DNA of 64,000 bases from an uncultured Serinicoccus sp. (GCF_947500995.1 NZ_CANMUA010000002.1:1-64000), one strand, 5' to 3'. Shown: positions 43,171-52,889, counted from the stretch's first letter. The notes: a model not told the origin generated them from the letters alone. Program-made: numbers and translations.

Positions 43171-44677
43171 TGAAACCCGCCGCCTTAAGTTTCTCGTCCA
43201 GTACGTGCTCGGCGGCGCGCAGCTCGGCCCGGGCGTCGTGGTAGGCGGCCAGGGCGGCCTCGACGTCAACCTCGACGGCAGCCTGGGTGGTGATGTAGCG
43301 CCCGATGTTCAGATCGAAGTTGTTGCCGGCGATCTCGTCCAGGTTGACCAGGCGCAGGTTAAGACCACTCTCGCCGTCGATGTCCTCACCCTGCGCGTAA
43401 GCCGCGTGGATCGTCTCGATGTCGGCGTCGGACATCGTGTTCTGGTTCTTGCCGGCGCGGAACCGTGCTGCGGCGTCGACGAAGAGCACCTTGCCGGCGC
43501 GCTCAACTGGTTTAGTCTTGCGGAAAATGAGTAATGCCACCGGGATAGTCGTGGAGTAGAACAGGTTGTTGGGCAGTCCGATGATCGCCTCGAGCAGGTC
43601 CTTCTCCACCAGGCACTGCCGGATGTTGCCCTCCTTGCCGCCGCGGAACAGAACGCCGTGTGGCATGACGACCCCGACCCGACCGGTGTCCTCCCGCATC
43701 ACCGAGATCATGTGCTGGATCCAGGCGAAGTCGCCGTTCTTGGCCGGTGGCACTCCGCAGAACGCGCGACCGTAGGGGTCGTTGGACCAGCCGGCGGCAC
43801 CCCAGTTCTGAAGGCTGAACGGCGGGTTGGCGATGACGACGTCGAACCGGTCGAGCTTGCCCTTCGTGACGAACCGCGGCTCCCGGAAGGTGTCGCCGCG
43901 GCGAATCTCAAAGTCGCTCAGTCCGTGCAGGTAGAGGTTCATCTTTGCGATGGCGCTGGTGGTCAGGTTGATCTCCTGGCCATGCAGTCGCAGCGTCCGC
44001 GGATCGCCACCGGCTTCGGTGACCGCGTTGATCGTCTCGACCAGCATTCCGCCCGAGCCACAGGCCGGGTCCACGATGTGGTCACCTGGCTGGGGGGCGA
44101 GAATCTTGACGAGCAGGTGGACGACGTGGCGAGGCGTGAAGAACTCCCCGGCCTTCTTGCCGCTGGCCTCGGCGAACTCGCGCAGCAGGTACTCGTACGC
44201 AGCTCCGAGCATGTCGCCTTCGATGTGGTTCGGGTCGAGCTTAACGCCATGAAAGGTGTCAAGTAGGGCAACCAGGGCGTTCTCGGGCAGGCGCTGCTTG
44301 TTGGCCCAGTTCACGTCTCCGAAGACGCCGACCAGGTCGGGGTTGGCCTGTTCGATGCGCTGCAGAGCGGTGTTCAATTTTACGCCGACGTTGGTGACGG
44401 TCTGGTGCACGTCCGCCCAGTGGCAGCCGTCGGGGATCGTGAACGGGTGATAGTCGGCCTCGATCTCGTCCGTGAGCTCGTCGCCCCATATCTCGATCGC
44501 ATGTGCATGCCAGGAGTCCCAGGTGTCCGAGATCCACTTGTAGAACATCACCGGGAAGACATAGGCCTTGAAGTCGCCCGGGTCAACGGGCCCCCGTAGC
44601 GCGTTTGCCGCGGCCCACAGGGTTGACTCGAGCTGGCGCTGCGTCATGACCTGCACGTCGCTGTCGGCGTAGGTCAC
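43163..44677 (-). CDS. hsdM: type I restriction-modification adenine methyltransferase
   Basis: This 504-residue N6-adenine methyltransferase protects host DNA and is needed for restriction. The N-terminal helical domain (QLESTLWAAANALRGPVDPGDFKAYVFPVMFYKWISD) is typical. The SAM motif DPACGSGGML lies near 202 and the catalytic NPPFS near 281. GTG 44677 follows GAGGAGGGCC; the longer ORF-track start at 44845 has no site. It is first in the M-S-R operon. Confidence 0.95.
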   Translation of the reverse strand: MTYADSDVQVMTQRQLESTLWAAANALRGPVDPGDFKAYVFPVMFYKWISDTWDSWHAHAIEIWGDELTDEIEADYHPFTIPDGCHWADVHQTVTNVGVKLNTALQRIEQANPDLVGVFGDVNWANKQRLPENALVALLDTFHGVKLDPNHIEGDMLGAAYEYLLREFAEASGKKAGEFFTPRHVVHLLVKILAPQPGDHIVDPACGSGGMLVETINAVTEAGGDPRTLRLHGQEINLTTSAIAKMNLYLHGLSDFEIRRGDTFREPRFVTKGKLDRFDVVIANPPFSLQNWGAAGWSNDPYGRAFCGVPPAKNGDFAWIQHMISVMREDTGRVGVVMPHGVLFRGGKEGNIRQCLVEKDLLEAIIGLPNNLFYSTTIPVALLIFRKTKPVERAGKVLFVDAAARFRAGKNQNTMSDADIETIHAAYAQGEDIDGESGLNLRLVNLDEIAGNNFDLNIGRYITTQAAVEVDVEAALAAYHDARAELRAAEHVLDEKLKAAGFNA

Positions 44678-45101
44678 CCTCGGCCCTCCTCTTTCTCGAA
44701 ACTTCCGCCCTGTCCCGAGCAACTTACATGGACCCTCCCGCGCTGGACCGGCAGGCGGGCTGCAGCAACAGAGGTTGTTCGGCACGGACACCGTGTCCGA
44801 TCGCCGGTGCCCGCACCACGACGCAGCCGGTTCAACGGCCGTCACACCCCAGCTTGGGGTGCTGCACCCGCAAATGGCCGGCAGCCATCGTGGGGTCGCG
44901 GCCAGGAAGAAGGACCTCGGGCTTTCACGTCACACGTCCGTGGAGTTTGAGGTAGGAAGCCAGACAACCTTGGAGGCGTGGGCGGCATCGCTTAACTGGG
45001 GCCCGTCACGGCCTGGAAAGTGCTCCCTCGGGATCCCAAGCTGGCGGAACAGGCGCCCTCAAGATGCATGCGAGATGCACGACGTAGCGATTACGCTGGG
45101 C
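44678..45101. other. spacer upstream of hsdM
   Basis: No gene is recognised. The segment should contain the promoter of the hsdMSR operon, though I see no confident -35/-10 pair. Its left boundary is the ribosome-binding site of hsdM and its right boundary is the end of an IS3-family element. Confidence 0.5.
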
Positions 45102-45116
45102 TGTCGCGTACCGGGT

Positions 45117-46064
45117 TTAGTGGAGGCTCTGAACTGACGCGTCGACGGTAGCTGGTGCGTGGTTGTGACGGTAGTAGTGATCCTCGAGCTCGACCGGGGG
45201 TACGAGTCCGAGCTCGCCGTGCAGGCGTCGGTGGTTGAACCAGTCGATGTACTCGGCGACGGCGATCTCGAGGTCGTCGATGTGCTTCCAGGGCCCTTTG
45301 TTGCGGACGAGCTCGGCCTTGAACAGTGAGTTGAACGCCTCGGCCATGGCGTTGTCGTAGGAGTCGCCGGTCGAGCCGACCGAGGCGACGGCGCCGGCCT
45401 CGGCCAGCCTCTGGGTGTACCGCACGGCGAGGTACTGCACGCCCTTGTCCGAGTGCGCGATCACGCCGGTGGTGTCCTGGCCGGCGTGCTGGCGGGTCCA
45501 CAGGCCCATCTCGAGGGCGTCCAGGGCCAGGTCGGTGCGCAGGGACTTGGATAGCTGCCAGCCGACGACGCGGCGGGAGTACACGTCGATGACGAACGCG
45601 GCGTAGACCCACCCGGCGAACGTGCGGCAGTAGGTGATGTCGGCGACCCACACCCTGTTCGGTGCGGGCGCCTTGAAGTCGCGGTCCAGCAGGTCCGGTC
45701 GGGTGCCCGGACCGGTGCCCGGGATCGTGGTCCTGGGGCCCTTGGCGCGGGTAATCCCGCGCAGTCCCTCGGCCCGCATGATCCGGTGCACGGTGCACCG
45801 GGCGATGCGGTGCCCGGTCCGGTTCAGCTCGGCGTGTATCTTGCGGACGCCGTAGACGCCGTAGTTGTCCGCGTGGACCGCCCGGATCACCTCCCGGTGG
45901 CCCTGGTCGGCCACCGCCCGCGCCGAGGGCGGCCTGGTCTTGGCGGCGTAGTAGCTGCTCGGGGCGATCTGCATCCCGGCCTCACGTAGGACGGTGCAGA
46001 TCGGCTCGACCCCGAACCGGCCGCGGTGCTGGTCGATGTACTCGACCAGCACCGCAGTGCTCAC
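45117..46064 (-). CDS. IS3-family transposase OrfB (DDE integrase core)
   Basis: This is a 315-residue transposase catalytic subunit with an HTH_21-like start (YIDQHRGRFGVEPICTVLREAG) and an rve core: VWVADITYCRTFAGW (first Asp), GVIAHSDKGVQY (second Asp) and DSYDNAMAEAFNSLFKAEL (Glu). All three acidic residues are present. It starts at a GTG that overlaps the OrfA stop (GTGA). Production may be by reinitiation or by the -1 frameshift usual for IS3. Confidence 0.92.
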   Translation of the reverse strand: MSTAVLVEYIDQHRGRFGVEPICTVLREAGMQIAPSSYYAAKTRPPSARAVADQGHREVIRAVHADNYGVYGVRKIHAELNRTGHRIARCTVHRIMRAEGLRGITRAKGPRTTIPGTGPGTRPDLLDRDFKAPAPNRVWVADITYCRTFAGWVYAAFVIDVYSRRVVGWQLSKSLRTDLALDALEMGLWTRQHAGQDTTGVIAHSDKGVQYLAVRYTQRLAEAGAVASVGSTGDSYDNAMAEAFNSLFKAELVRNKGPWKHIDDLEIAVAEYIDWFNHRRLHGELGLVPPVELEDHYYRHNHAPATVDASVQSLH

Positions 46065-46381
46065 TTCAGCTTGCGGTCGAGCTCCGCCGCGGCGAAAAAC
46101 GCCGACGCCGTCCGCAGAATCTCGTTCGCCCGCCGTAGCTCCTTGACCTCACGCTCGAGCTCGGTGATCCGCTGCGTCTCCGCCGTCGTCGTCCCAGGAC
46201 GGTGGCCCTCGTCGATCTCGGCCTGCGTGACCCAGTTGCGCAATGTCTCGGGATTGATCCCCAGCTGCTCACCCACCCGGCGCAGCGCACCGGTCCTGGT
46301 CGCCGGGTCCCGCCGCAGATCGAGCGCCATCCGGATCGCTCTGTCCCGAAGCTCCTCGGGGTACTTCCTCGGTGCTGCCAT
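46061..46381 (-). CDS. IS3-family transposase OrfA
   Basis: The 106-residue DNA-binding subunit has an N-terminal HTH (RKYPEELRDRAIRMALDL, then GINPETLRNWVTQAEID) and a leucine zipper (ELEREVKELRRANEILRTASAFFAAAEL). ATG 46381 has GGAAGG 9 nt upstream. It is intact and overlaps OrfB. Confidence 0.9.
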   Translation of the reverse strand: MAAPRKYPEELRDRAIRMALDLRRDPATRTGALRRVGEQLGINPETLRNWVTQAEIDEGHRPGTTTAETQRITELEREVKELRRANEILRTASAFFAAAELDRKLK

Positions 46382-46433
46382 GACTCTCATCCTTCCGTGG
46401 AATGAGAGCCTCCATCAGACCCGGCACGCGACA

Positions 46434-46889
46434 CGCGGCTCGCGGACGTCTCCTTAACTCACAGGCTAAACCAACAGAGACAGACCGGGTGTCAATGGCC
46501 AGACCGGGTGAGCGTGGACTGGAAGTTCTCACGTCCGTCCCGGCAGCGGTGGGCAGCAGTGGATCTGAGACCACGGGGAACCAACTGGTGCCAACCCTCG
46601 GCAGCACACGGACCCTGGCTCGGTATGAAGCCCCCAGCCATGGATGTCATACCGCCCAGTAGGACACAGGGGTGTCGTTGGGTCGAGTCTCGCCCCAGGG
46701 CGAAGGCGCGCTACGCCTACCAGGACCTTCGGTTCGGCTGAGTCTTGGGCTGTGCACCGTCAAAGCGCAACTACTCCCTGCCCAGGAGATTGCGGGGTAG
46801 CGATGACAGTGACAACAGCGCAACTCGTGTCGACATTTCATGCTGGTCGGCTCTGTTAGTGCCCGGGAATTCGCCACTTGGCCGCTGGT
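46434..46889. other. spacer between IS3 element and the 1,016-aa gene
   Basis: I see no recognisable gene, RNA or strong repeat. The small frames here lack coding bias. The IS3 insertion may have separated formerly adjacent genes. Confidence 0.45.
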
Positions 46890-49800
46890 CTATTCGGCTG
46901 CGACTGCCGGCCTTACGAACGGATCCGAATGGTCGATGTCATCCTCGCTCCAACCGTACCTGGCCCGAAGGAGCTCCAATACCGCAGCCGATGGCAACGG
47001 CTCCGGCCGAACGACCAGACTCCACCAGGTCTGGGCGCTGGCTGTGACGGTCACCAGTAGTGCCTGTCTCAACGCCTCGACGGTGAACAGGTCGGTTGCC
47101 ACCGGGTCGCCCTCCGGCTCCGGGGCCATGAACACCTCGCGCAACTGCCGCGCCTCATCGGGTGACCCCGGCGCGAGAAACGTGTGCCGTGCGTTCTTCG
47201 CGACGTTGTGGACCGCGATCAATATTTGCCAGTCCCTCCAGCCCTCGTCGCGCAGCGTGACGACCACATCGGCAAAGGCGGCATCGTTCCGCAACGCGTC
47301 GAGAGTTGGCCTCATCCGCGGCGGCAAGTCGTTGTAGCGATGCTGGATCTCCTTTCGGCTCCGGTCTGGGTCGTACCCGGGCCCTCTCGTGCTAGGAGCT
47401 GCGAGATCTGGATGTGATTCAGCCGAGGTCACGTCCGGCGCTGAGAGTGGCGCGGTCGTGCGCGGTCGGGCATCGAAACTCGCCTCGGATACGGTCGAGC
47501 GCCAGAGCACGTCGTACGGGACAGCGAATGTGATGTCGGTTAGCAGATCATCCTCAAGACCGCCGACCAAGATCTCCTGGAACCGGTCATCGGACAGCGT
47601 GGAAACCTCCACGACCGCGGCCGTGACTGCTGCCAACGTCCGCCGAGCGACCACGTTGGCCGACTCATGCGTCAGACGGTCGACGGCGGGCAACAGCACA
47701 CTGAGCCTGCTCTCCGCGGGCGTCGATGCCTTGTCCTCGACGCTAAAGTCAGCGCCTGCGGGGAGCGCGGTGACGTAGACGGCCCTGCGCATCGGTACGA
47801 GGCCCAAATCCTTGTCAGCCAGATGCGCCAGTAGGACCTGCAAAGCGGCCGCGAACCGCTCACCGACCGCAACGTCGGCATACAAGTTGCGAAACACGAC
47901 CTTCCAAGTAACCCCTAGGGCATCGAACCGGACGTGGCGGACTTCGGTCGTGTCACCGAACGGTGGCCTCCCGAGATCGTCGACCACCCGATCGACGTGC
48001 TCGTCGAACTCGATGTCCTCGAACCACGGCCGTCGACCCTCAAACGCTTCAGCGAGAAGGTCATCCAGGAACTCGCTGATCCCGCCGCGGACGATAGCGC
48101 CCTCAACGTTCGCCCAGTACGGATCCCCGGCCTTGCGAGCCAAAGACCTGATCTGGGTCAGCTCGAAGAACGCGCCCGTGAGCCAGCCATGCCGATCAAA
48201 GTCCATCGGCCGCTCGGCGAGCAGACGGTGTGACACCAGTGCAACGCAGTTCATGTGAGCAGCGCTGCACCACGACCCCTGGTGGTAGTCGGCGAACGCG
48301 GCGTACGCCAACCCGATCGAGTGCTGAGCTGGGTCCGTGCTATCAACGAGGTACGCCGCCGCCAGTGCGTACTGCTTGGCCGCCATGTACAGGCCCAGCT
48401 CTCGGTAAGCGACGGAGGTTGCCAGAGTCGCGTGCACCATTTGCTCCCGGCTGTCCCCCGAGAACAACCCGTTCCGAGCCCGGTGCAGCTGCTTAAGCGC
48501 AGCAACCCGCCGTTCCGCGCTGATCAACGCCTGGCACCTATCGAGGGCGTTGTTCGCAGCTGTCGTCTCTCCGCTGGTCGTCGCGACCCGCGCGTCGATG
48601 GCATCGACCACCTCGTCGTAACCGGGGATGTCAACCAGGACCGGCGCAAACATCGTCAACACCTTGCCAAGAGTCTCCACAGGGAACAAGGGTGCCCCTG
48701 GGAGAACCTCCACCAGCCTCCTATACGCGCCGATCGCACCCGCCGGGTCCACAAGTGGCACATTGACCAGCGTCAGTTCACCGGCCGCCATCGCCGCTCG
48801 GAGCTCCTCCGAGGTCATGTCTGTGAACTTGTCACCGATGACGTACCCGTCCTCGGTCTCGTTCGCGGTCATCACATCGGGTTGAAGCCGCAGCCACCCG
48901 AGCGTGTCGAGGAGGATGCAGGCGGCACCAGGAGGCGGGTCCGCATTTAGGAGCACCTCGACCCTTTGGGACAGGCCGACGTTCCAAGCATGAAGGGTCT
49001 CCGCAGCGTGCCCAGTCCTGCCACGTGCCGCCGCACCAGTCATGTACATCAGGAGCACCGACGCGTCCGAGAGTTCCTGACCGTCAGCGGTTATGACGGC
49101 TTCGTCCAGGTACTCCGCGGCCCGATCATCGGCGGGAGTCAGGTCGCCCAGGCCGCGGATGTTCGCGGCCACGCACTCGTACAGCGCCCTCCTGCGAAGC
49201 GCCTGTGGACGGCCTGGCTCGAGAGCACTCTCCAGCCGCTCGAGCCAGAATGGCAGGTCGGGGCGGCCCTCGCGGGTCACGCACGCGTAGTGCAAGCACC
49301 CAGCGAGGTCGAGCAGGCGACCCACCGTGTCGACTGGGTCGGTATCCGCGCGCCAGCGAGCAAGGTCCTCGTCGTACCAGTCGGGCCGGTCAAAGGGCAC
49401 CGGCAGCACCCGCGCGGGAAGGTGCAGGTAGGTCTCTGCGATCCAAAACAATGCATGGTCCGAGAGAAGCTCAGCGATCGCGTTGCCGTCGAAGACCGCC
49501 AGGCGCACCCGGTGTCGCTCCATCGCATCTCGCTCGATTGCGTGCCGCCGCGCGACCGGGATATCCGCCTCGCAGTACGCGACGATGGACTCGACCTCGG
49601 ACCCGCCGTCGACGATCTCGGCGACATCAGCACGGATCTTCCCACGCAGGTCGCTCTGCTGGAGCGTGCACGCGAAACCGACCATGGCCCGGTCCGGGAC
49701 GCCGAGGTCGCGCCCGATCCGCTGGACCTGTCCCGGCAGCTGCGTCGGGAATGTCTCGAAGTCGCGACCCTGGTCTCCACCACCGGCGACCGGCCCGGTC

Positions 49801-49940
49801 GCCGGCAGCAGGTTCCGGGTCACCGTCGCCCTGGCGAGCATCCGCGTCAAGGTCTCGAACTCGTGTTGGCCGTTCCGAACTCGCAGTTGATTCAGCGCGA
49901 ACCGGATTTCGTGTCGAACGTGCTCGACATTGTCAGCCAT
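46890..49940 (-). CDS. large protein with nuclease-like N-terminus and helical-repeat body, defence candidate
   Basis: The product has 1,016 residues. Residues about 20-150 contain HEFETLTRMLAR, PVAGGGDQGRDFETF and FACTLQQSDLRGKIRADV, an E...D...QxK arrangement that I read as a PD-(D/E)xK (Mrr-like) nuclease, of the kind often fused to anti-phage sensor proteins. LAVFDGNAIAELLSDHALFWIAETYL follows. Residues about 210-620 look like TPR-type helical repeats (LGLYMAAKQYALAAAYL, IGLAYAAFADYHQGS). The last 400 residues are unrecognised, with a helical segment WRDWQILIAVHNVAKNARH. No Walker A is present, so it is not a STAND ATPase. It is divergent from the 820-aa gene across a 486-bp gap. Confidence 0.75.
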   Translation of the reverse strand: MADNVEHVRHEIRFALNQLRVRNGQHEFETLTRMLARATVTRNLLPATGPVAGGGDQGRDFETFPTQLPGQVQRIGRDLGVPDRAMVGFACTLQQSDLRGKIRADVAEIVDGGSEVESIVAYCEADIPVARRHAIERDAMERHRVRLAVFDGNAIAELLSDHALFWIAETYLHLPARVLPVPFDRPDWYDEDLARWRADTDPVDTVGRLLDLAGCLHYACVTREGRPDLPFWLERLESALEPGRPQALRRRALYECVAANIRGLGDLTPADDRAAEYLDEAVITADGQELSDASVLLMYMTGAAARGRTGHAAETLHAWNVGLSQRVEVLLNADPPPGAACILLDTLGWLRLQPDVMTANETEDGYVIGDKFTDMTSEELRAAMAAGELTLVNVPLVDPAGAIGAYRRLVEVLPGAPLFPVETLGKVLTMFAPVLVDIPGYDEVVDAIDARVATTSGETTAANNALDRCQALISAERRVAALKQLHRARNGLFSGDSREQMVHATLATSVAYRELGLYMAAKQYALAAAYLVDSTDPAQHSIGLAYAAFADYHQGSWCSAAHMNCVALVSHRLLAERPMDFDRHGWLTGAFFELTQIRSLARKAGDPYWANVEGAIVRGGISEFLDDLLAEAFEGRRPWFEDIEFDEHVDRVVDDLGRPPFGDTTEVRHVRFDALGVTWKVVFRNLYADVAVGERFAAALQVLLAHLADKDLGLVPMRRAVYVTALPAGADFSVEDKASTPAESRLSVLLPAVDRLTHESANVVARRTLAAVTAAVVEVSTLSDDRFQEILVGGLEDDLLTDITFAVPYDVLWRSTVSEASFDARPRTTAPLSAPDVTSAESHPDLAAPSTRGPGYDPDRSRKEIQHRYNDLPPRMRPTLDALRNDAAFADVVVTLRDEGWRDWQILIAVHNVAKNARHTFLAPGSPDEARQLREVFMAPEPEGDPVATDLFTVEALRQALLVTVTASAQTWWSLVVRPEPLPSAAVLELLRARYGWSEDDIDHSDPFVRPAVAAE

Positions 49941-50426
49941 CGGCAGACGCTCTCACAACGGTCTGCGTTCTCGACCGCCGACCTACCCCGGAGGGGTAAC
50001 GACGGCCCCAGCCAGTACCCCAGGAGACCATCGCGGGCACTCGTGCAGCGTCCAGCGGCCGTGCCCCGCCGGGTTCACGCAGTGCAAGATTCACTTCAAC
50101 CGCGGCGTGCACACGACGATGGAGCGCGGATTCGAGCAGCGGTGGTCCTTCCAGAAGTGGACCGGGAGATCTCGTCTCCCGTCCATGACCCACGCGTCGA
50201 GGACGAGGCGCCTGTAGGACTTGAGTGGCTGGCCGCCGCGCCCCACAAAGAGTTCTCTGGCGATTCGACCAGACCCGCGCCGAGAAGGCCCGGGGAGGCG
50301 ACACACAAGCAGAGGTCCCATCTCGGCGGTGCGGAGCCGAGTTGCCAGAAGGGTTCACTAGACCAGCGTGGCACAGGCCCCGACCGCGCCTGAGGTTTGA
50401 CCCGCTAGCAACGCAGCCAGGACATT
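49941..50426. other. 486-bp divergent intergenic region
   Basis: The region separates the divergent 1,016-aa and 820-aa genes and must hold both promoters, which I cannot place. Part of it (50091-50321) contains a possible broken minus-strand gene, listed separately. Confidence 0.5.
50091..50321 (-). pseudogene. possible fragment of an HNH-like or other small gene
   Basis: The minus-strand frame has protein-like composition and GC bias: GRGGQPLKSYRRLVLDAWVMDGRR, then VHFWKDHRCSNPRS and TPRLK before the stop. Beyond the stop the same frame continues ILHCVNPAGHGRW. The Cys/His spacing recalls HNH endonuclease zinc sites, but the match is incomplete, and I cannot exclude a chance frame. There is no ribosome-binding site. 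Confidence 0.3.
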
Positions 50427-52889
50427 ATGAATGACCGTAGGGTCTCTCCCAGAGCGAGGAAACGTATGAAGCAGATGCCTGAAGTCAGCCCCGAGCCTTC
50501 GAACCATGGGGAGATACCGTTCAACGAAGACCCAGAGGCGGAGCTCGGCTTGTTCGCGGGATGCCACACCCCGACAGACCTTCGAAGGGTGTTCCGCGCC
50601 GAGGTCGACAGGGCGGTGGAGCAGATGCTCGCCTTGGTACACGACGCGGACGCGTTCGACGTCATCGAACTCATGCGGATGCAAGAGTTCTTCCCCCTGA
50701 GCCCGCTCCTCACCCTCCCCGACGCGTCAGCACTGAACGTCGAGATCGTCGCAGCCATGCTCCTGGGCCGCCCTTCGCGCAGGCGCCCACCTACACCGCA
50801 CGAGGATTCACGCCCCGACGGTGTCATCCCTGAACTTCGTGATCGCTCTTCGCGCCTGATTCGACTAGCGAACTATCGTCACCTGTCGGAGGCCACGCTC
50901 CAGGGCGACTCGTTAGCGCTGCTCGCCGCGCAGTACCAGTCGTCCGTCCTGCTCATCCGCAACCTTCTGTACGACAGCATTCGCGACGCACAGGATACCC
51001 AACTGTTCGACGACCCGAGAGTTCGGCCGCTGATGAGTGAGTACCTCGGATACACCTATCCAGATGTTGTCGCGGTCCGCAACACGATGAAGAACATCGG
51101 CAGGGAGCGCTTGAAGTCGGTTGTCGACGAGACCATCGATGTGTTCGGACGCGACCGAGGGACCGCGCAAGCCGACATGCCAGTGGAATGGCGGAAAGCG
51201 CTCCAGGCAGCCCTCGAGAAGTTCTTGATCCGGCCAGCGGGCAGAGCAGTGATGACGCCGGCACAGGTGGCGCAGGATGCTGGGATTTCGGAAACGGCTG
51301 CGTTCGCTGTCATGAACTCCTCGGCCCAAGAGTTCGACCCGAGCGTCGCACCGGAAGACCGGGTGTTCGAACTACTGACTTCGACAAACCCGTTTCTCGC
51401 CAAACCTCTGGTGTCGGACGGGGCCGGAAACTTTGCCGAGACCACCATCGGTGTCGGACTGGACTCCTTGCGTCGTACCGTCGAGGGTGCGCTCACGAAT
51501 ACCAAGCACTGGCACACATACGACCAGAAAGTCCGGCAGGTCGTCAGCGAACGTCTTGCCCTCGACTCCCTACAACGTGTCTTGGGGGCGCCACCGGCCC
51601 TGGCAGGCGCCAAGTACTACGCACCCACGGATGACACCAGCGCGCACCTGCTTGGCCGGGACAGCGCGAACCTGAAGAGTGTGGGGAAGATCGTGGAGGG
51701 TGACGGGCTGTTCGTCATCGGCGACGTGGCGATCTGCGTCGAGGTGAAGGGCAAATCGATGTCAGCCCCGGCTCGTCGGGGAGACGTCCACCGACTGTGG
51801 AACGACCTGCGCGCGACGATCGGGAACGGCCATGCACAGGCTGCACGTCTACAGGCGCTCATCGAGAACAACCATGGGATTTGGTTGCGCGACGGCACCT
51901 GGTTCGACCTGAGCCCCGTGCGTGAAGTCCGGTCTGTGGTCGCACTCCTTGATGACATCGGTCCCTTGGGCACGAACCTCGGCGATCATCGCAGCAGTGG
52001 GTTGCTACCAACACACGGCACTCCGTGGATCACATCGCTGCACGATCTTGAGACCATCGCCCAGGTATGCCAACGGCCCTCGGAGTTCCTCCTTTACCTG
52101 CGCCGACGGACCGACTCGGACGTAACCACCTATTACAAGGGCGCAGACGAGCTCGATCTTTTCATGCTGTTCATGGACGCCGACCTCTACGTCGAACCCG
52201 ACCCCGACCGGCTCCACCCGCAACACCCCGACACTCCAGGAGAGACGAAGCGCGCCCGCCCGACTCACGACGAGGACGCGGTCCTGACGTTTGTTGGGGA
52301 CCAGTGCGCCGAGCTGGACGCGTGGATGAACCGTGACAACCTGGTCCCGGGTGTTCCCCAACCGGTAAAGCCGACTTACCGGGCGCTCCCCCGGGTCCTC
52401 GACCTCGTCGACGCAGTCGAGGCGCACGGAAACGGCATGGTCCGCTTCGGCGCTGACATGTTCGCCCTGTCGGAGGACACCCAGCAGACCGTGCTGGAGG
52501 GTATTGACGAGTGCATCCGACGCACCCGCCTTGACGGGCAGCCCCACGACGGGATGATCTCCCTCGCCGGGGCGTGGGGGCACCCGACCCTCTTCTTCTT
52601 CACCCGACCCCACGCTTACGACCAAGACACGGTCCTACGCCGGTTCGCTGCCTACATCCGCCTCAAGCGTCACCAGCTCGGGTCAGACCGGTCGTATGGA
52701 CTGCTCTTCGACGAGGACGGTAACTTCGAAGTCGCCATGTACTTCAACAGCCTTCCGGAGGCCGACGCAAACCTCGACGCCCTCGTCAAGGCGGCGAACC
52801 TACAAGAACCGGCCGCGACCGGCCCCCGCGTCCCCCCTTCGGCTCGCCGAACGACTCGTCGTCTCCGGAGCGGCAGGAAGAACCGCTGA
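50427..52889 (+). CDS. large hypothetical protein with central nuclease-like motif
   Basis: The 820-residue soluble protein is not a family I can name. The first 400 residues are mostly helical (RRVFRAEVDRAVEQMLALVHDADAFD, LLAAQYQSSVLLIRNLLYDS). Residues about 425-445 contain EGDGLFVIGDVAICVEVKGKS, which fits the D...ExK core of PD-(D/E)xK nucleases, followed by ARRGDVHRLWNDLRATIG. The rest includes YLRRRTDSDVTTYYKGADELDLFMLFMDADLY and a basic tail RRTTRRLRSGRKNR that may bind nucleic acid. CAGGA lies 6 nt before the ATG. It is divergently paired with the 1,016-aa gene. Confidence 0.75.
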   Translation: MNDRRVSPRARKRMKQMPEVSPEPSNHGEIPFNEDPEAELGLFAGCHTPTDLRRVFRAEVDRAVEQMLALVHDADAFDVIELMRMQEFFPLSPLLTLPDASALNVEIVAAMLLGRPSRRRPPTPHEDSRPDGVIPELRDRSSRLIRLANYRHLSEATLQGDSLALLAAQYQSSVLLIRNLLYDSIRDAQDTQLFDDPRVRPLMSEYLGYTYPDVVAVRNTMKNIGRERLKSVVDETIDVFGRDRGTAQADMPVEWRKALQAALEKFLIRPAGRAVMTPAQVAQDAGISETAAFAVMNSSAQEFDPSVAPEDRVFELLTSTNPFLAKPLVSDGAGNFAETTIGVGLDSLRRTVEGALTNTKHWHTYDQKVRQVVSERLALDSLQRVLGAPPALAGAKYYAPTDDTSAHLLGRDSANLKSVGKIVEGDGLFVIGDVAICVEVKGKSMSAPARRGDVHRLWNDLRATIGNGHAQAARLQALIENNHGIWLRDGTWFDLSPVREVRSVVALLDDIGPLGTNLGDHRSSGLLPTHGTPWITSLHDLETIAQVCQRPSEFLLYLRRRTDSDVTTYYKGADELDLFMLFMDADLYVEPDPDRLHPQHPDTPGETKRARPTHDEDAVLTFVGDQCAELDAWMNRDNLVPGVPQPVKPTYRALPRVLDLVDAVEAHGNGMVRFGADMFALSEDTQQTVLEGIDECIRRTRLDGQPHDGMISLAGAWGHPTLFFFTRPHAYDQDTVLRRFAAYIRLKRHQLGSDRSYGLLFDEDGNFEVAMYFNSLPEADANLDALVKAANLQEPAATGPRVPPSARRTTRRLRSGRKNR

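Larger units (their letters stand above)
45102..46433 (-). mobile_element. IS3-family insertion sequence, 1,332 bp
   Basis: The ends TGTCGCGTACCGGGTTTAGTGGAGG and, inverted, TGTCGCGTGCCGGGTCTGATGGAGG are imperfect terminal repeats starting with TG, as IS3 elements do. Two intact overlapping frames (OrfA, OrfB) are inside. The flanking triplets GGC and CGC are not identical, so no target duplication is preserved. It lies just upstream of the hsdMSR operon. Confidence 0.9.

Noticed and set aside
44728-45137. small plus-strand ORFs upstream of hsdM
   Set aside because: They have no ribosome-binding site, poor coding bias and overlap the IS3 end.
46890-49940. reading the 1,016-aa protein as an Avs/STAND NTPase
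   Set aside because: The nuclease-like N-terminus is similar to that seen in such proteins, but no Walker A (GxxxxGK[ST]) is found in the sequence.
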